A stretch of DNA of 64,000 nt from Variovorax paradoxus (lineage in GTDB: Bacteria > Pseudomonadota > Gammaproteobacteria > Burkholderiales > Burkholderiaceae_C), in assembly GCF_902712855.1 (NCBI RefSeq), contig NZ_LR743507.1:1164001-1228000 (forward strand), given 5' to 3'. Numbering within the stretch: position 1 is the stretch's first letter; each line of letters begins with the position of its first letter. The notes under the pieces were generated by a model. It ran no database searches. It worked only from the letters and a program-made list of their open reading frames with translations, and had not been told where the DNA came from. A program made the translations under genes and the position numbers. Positions 63,188 to 64,000 of this stretch are shown here, in pieces.

Positions 63188-64000
63188 TCAAGAAAATCTT
63201 CGGCTTCCTGTTCAGCCCGCTGCTGCTGACGCTGCTTGCGCTGATCGTCGTCGCGGTGCTGGTCTGGTGGATCGGCCCGCTGGTGAAGATCGGTTCGCTC
63301 GCGCCGCTGGAGAGCGAGACGGTGCGCGCCATCGTCATCGGCGTCATCGTGCTGGTCGTGGTGCTGCGCGCGCTGTACCGGCGCTGGCGCGCACGGCGCG
63401 CGAGCCGGCACCTGACCGACGGGCTCATGAAGGCGCCCGCCGCCGCCAGGACGGGCGCACCCGTCAGCGGCGAGCAGCAGATCCTCGACACGCGCTTCAG
63501 CGAGGCGGTCGCCACGCTCAAGCAGATGCGCCTTCACGCCGCCGGCAAGAAGCCGGGCTGGCGCGACTGGCTCTCCATCTCGGGCGGCAGCTACCTGTAC
63601 GACCTGCCCTGGTACGTGTTCATCGGCGCGCCCGGTGCGGGCAAGACCACCGCGCTCGTCAATTCGGGCCTGAGCTTTCCGCTGGCCGAGAAGTTCGGCC
63701 CCGGCGCCATCCGCGGCGTGGGCGGCACGCGCAACTGCGACTGGTGGTTCACCGACGAGGCCGTGCTCATCGACACCGCCGGCCGCTACACCACGCAGGA
63801 CAGCCACCAGTCGGAAGACAAGAGCGCATGGGAAGGCTTCCTGGGCCTGCTGAAAAAGGCGCGGCCGCGCCGTCCGCTGAACGGCGTGTTCCTCACCGTG
63901 AGCGTGGCCGACCTGCTGAGCCAGGGCCCCGAGGCGCGCACGCAGCTCGCGGCCTCGATCCGCGCGCGCCTGCTCGAACTCGACGGCAAGCTCACCACGC
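63184..64000 (+). CDS. tssM: T6SS inner-membrane ATP-binding protein TssM (3' truncated by window)
   Basis: The first 272 residues of an IcmF/TssM protein, which normally exceeds 1100 residues. The ATG at 63184 overlaps the tssL stop (ATGA). There are two hydrophobic helices (about residues 12-33 and 46-65), then a cytoplasmic NTPase-like domain with a Walker A loop GAPGAGKTT at about residue 148 and a Walker B-like VLIDTAGRY. The reading frame runs off the right edge. With TssL and TssJ it forms the membrane complex. Confidence 0.95.
   Translation, partial: MIKKIFGFLFSPLLLTLLALIVVAVLVWWIGPLVKIGSLAPLESETVRAIVIGVIVLVVVLRALYRRWRARRASRHLTDGLMKAPAAARTGAPVSGEQQILDTRFSEAVATLKQMRLHAAGKKPGWRDWLSISGGSYLYDLPWYVFIGAPGAGKTTALVNSGLSFPLAEKFGPGAIRGVGGTRNCDWWFTDEAVLIDTAGRYTTQDSHQSEDKSAWEGFLGLLKKARPRRPLNGVFLTVSVADLLSQGPEARTQLAASIRARLLELDGKLTT

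Overview
The window is GC-rich, densely coded DNA from a betaproteobacterium, most likely a Comamonadaceae member close to Variovorax. This is inferred from the gene content: a Bug-type (tripartite tricarboxylate) binding protein, a PE-Lig-Pol LigD, a thiL/pgpA/cinA set, a DotU-OmpA TssL, and hybrid kinases with the HDLRQPLHA H-box. I see no rRNA, tRNA, CRISPR array, transposase or integrase.

Layout. 1-9.35 kb: a left-truncated fused MFS/spermidine-synthase-like protein, a kinase-like protein, a membrane-anchored glutamate-synthase-type FMN protein, a YecA/UPF0149 SEC-C protein with an apparent N-terminal frameshift, an MFS carrier, a small GNAT, an NTF2-like protein, and cinA-pgpA. 9.4-15.5 kb: an accessory block with an MFS exporter, a class A flavin monooxygenase with a Bug binding protein under a divergent LysR gene, and a DUF3053 lipoprotein; this block separates pgpA from thiL. 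15.6-23 kb: thiL, a translationally coupled trio (Gcr-type membrane protein, CPA-type antiporter, GCS2-type carboxylate-amine ligase), apaG, rpe and small or metabolic genes. 23-32 kb: a DNA-repair and stress group (aspartoacylase-like, Ku, LigD, transglutaminase-like, a 49-aa membrane peptide, HPII-type catalase).

32-41.7 kb: a three-gene two-partner-secretion locus in which an exported TPR-CHAT caspase-like protein precedes the TpsB transporter and a 1808-aa TpsA exoprotein ending in a short cysteine loop. 41.9-43.6 kb: a divergent isochorismatase/GlxA-type regulator pair. 43.6-51.2 kb: two hybrid histidine kinases, each beside periplasmic binding-protein genes without permease or ATPase genes, which I read as sensory modules. 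51.3-64 kb: the start of a type VI secretion locus with VgrG, a DUF4123 adaptor, a VasX-like (BTH_I2691 family) effector, a DUF6708 immunity-like protein, two decayed immunity remnants, a DUF2628 membrane protein, then tssK, tssL and tssM (truncated by the right edge).

Two repeat families stand out. R1 (about 95 bp) begins directly after the stop codon of a co-oriented gene at all seven loci. It carries a 37-nt stem-loop whose arms change in compensating ways between copies, which argues for a transcribed, structured RNA element. R2 (about 142 bp, three stem-loops) forms a four-unit tandem array after ligD and a single copy after the carboxylate-amine ligase gene. The strongest leads are R1, the CHAT-TPS locus, and the T6SS effector cassette with its decaying immunity array.
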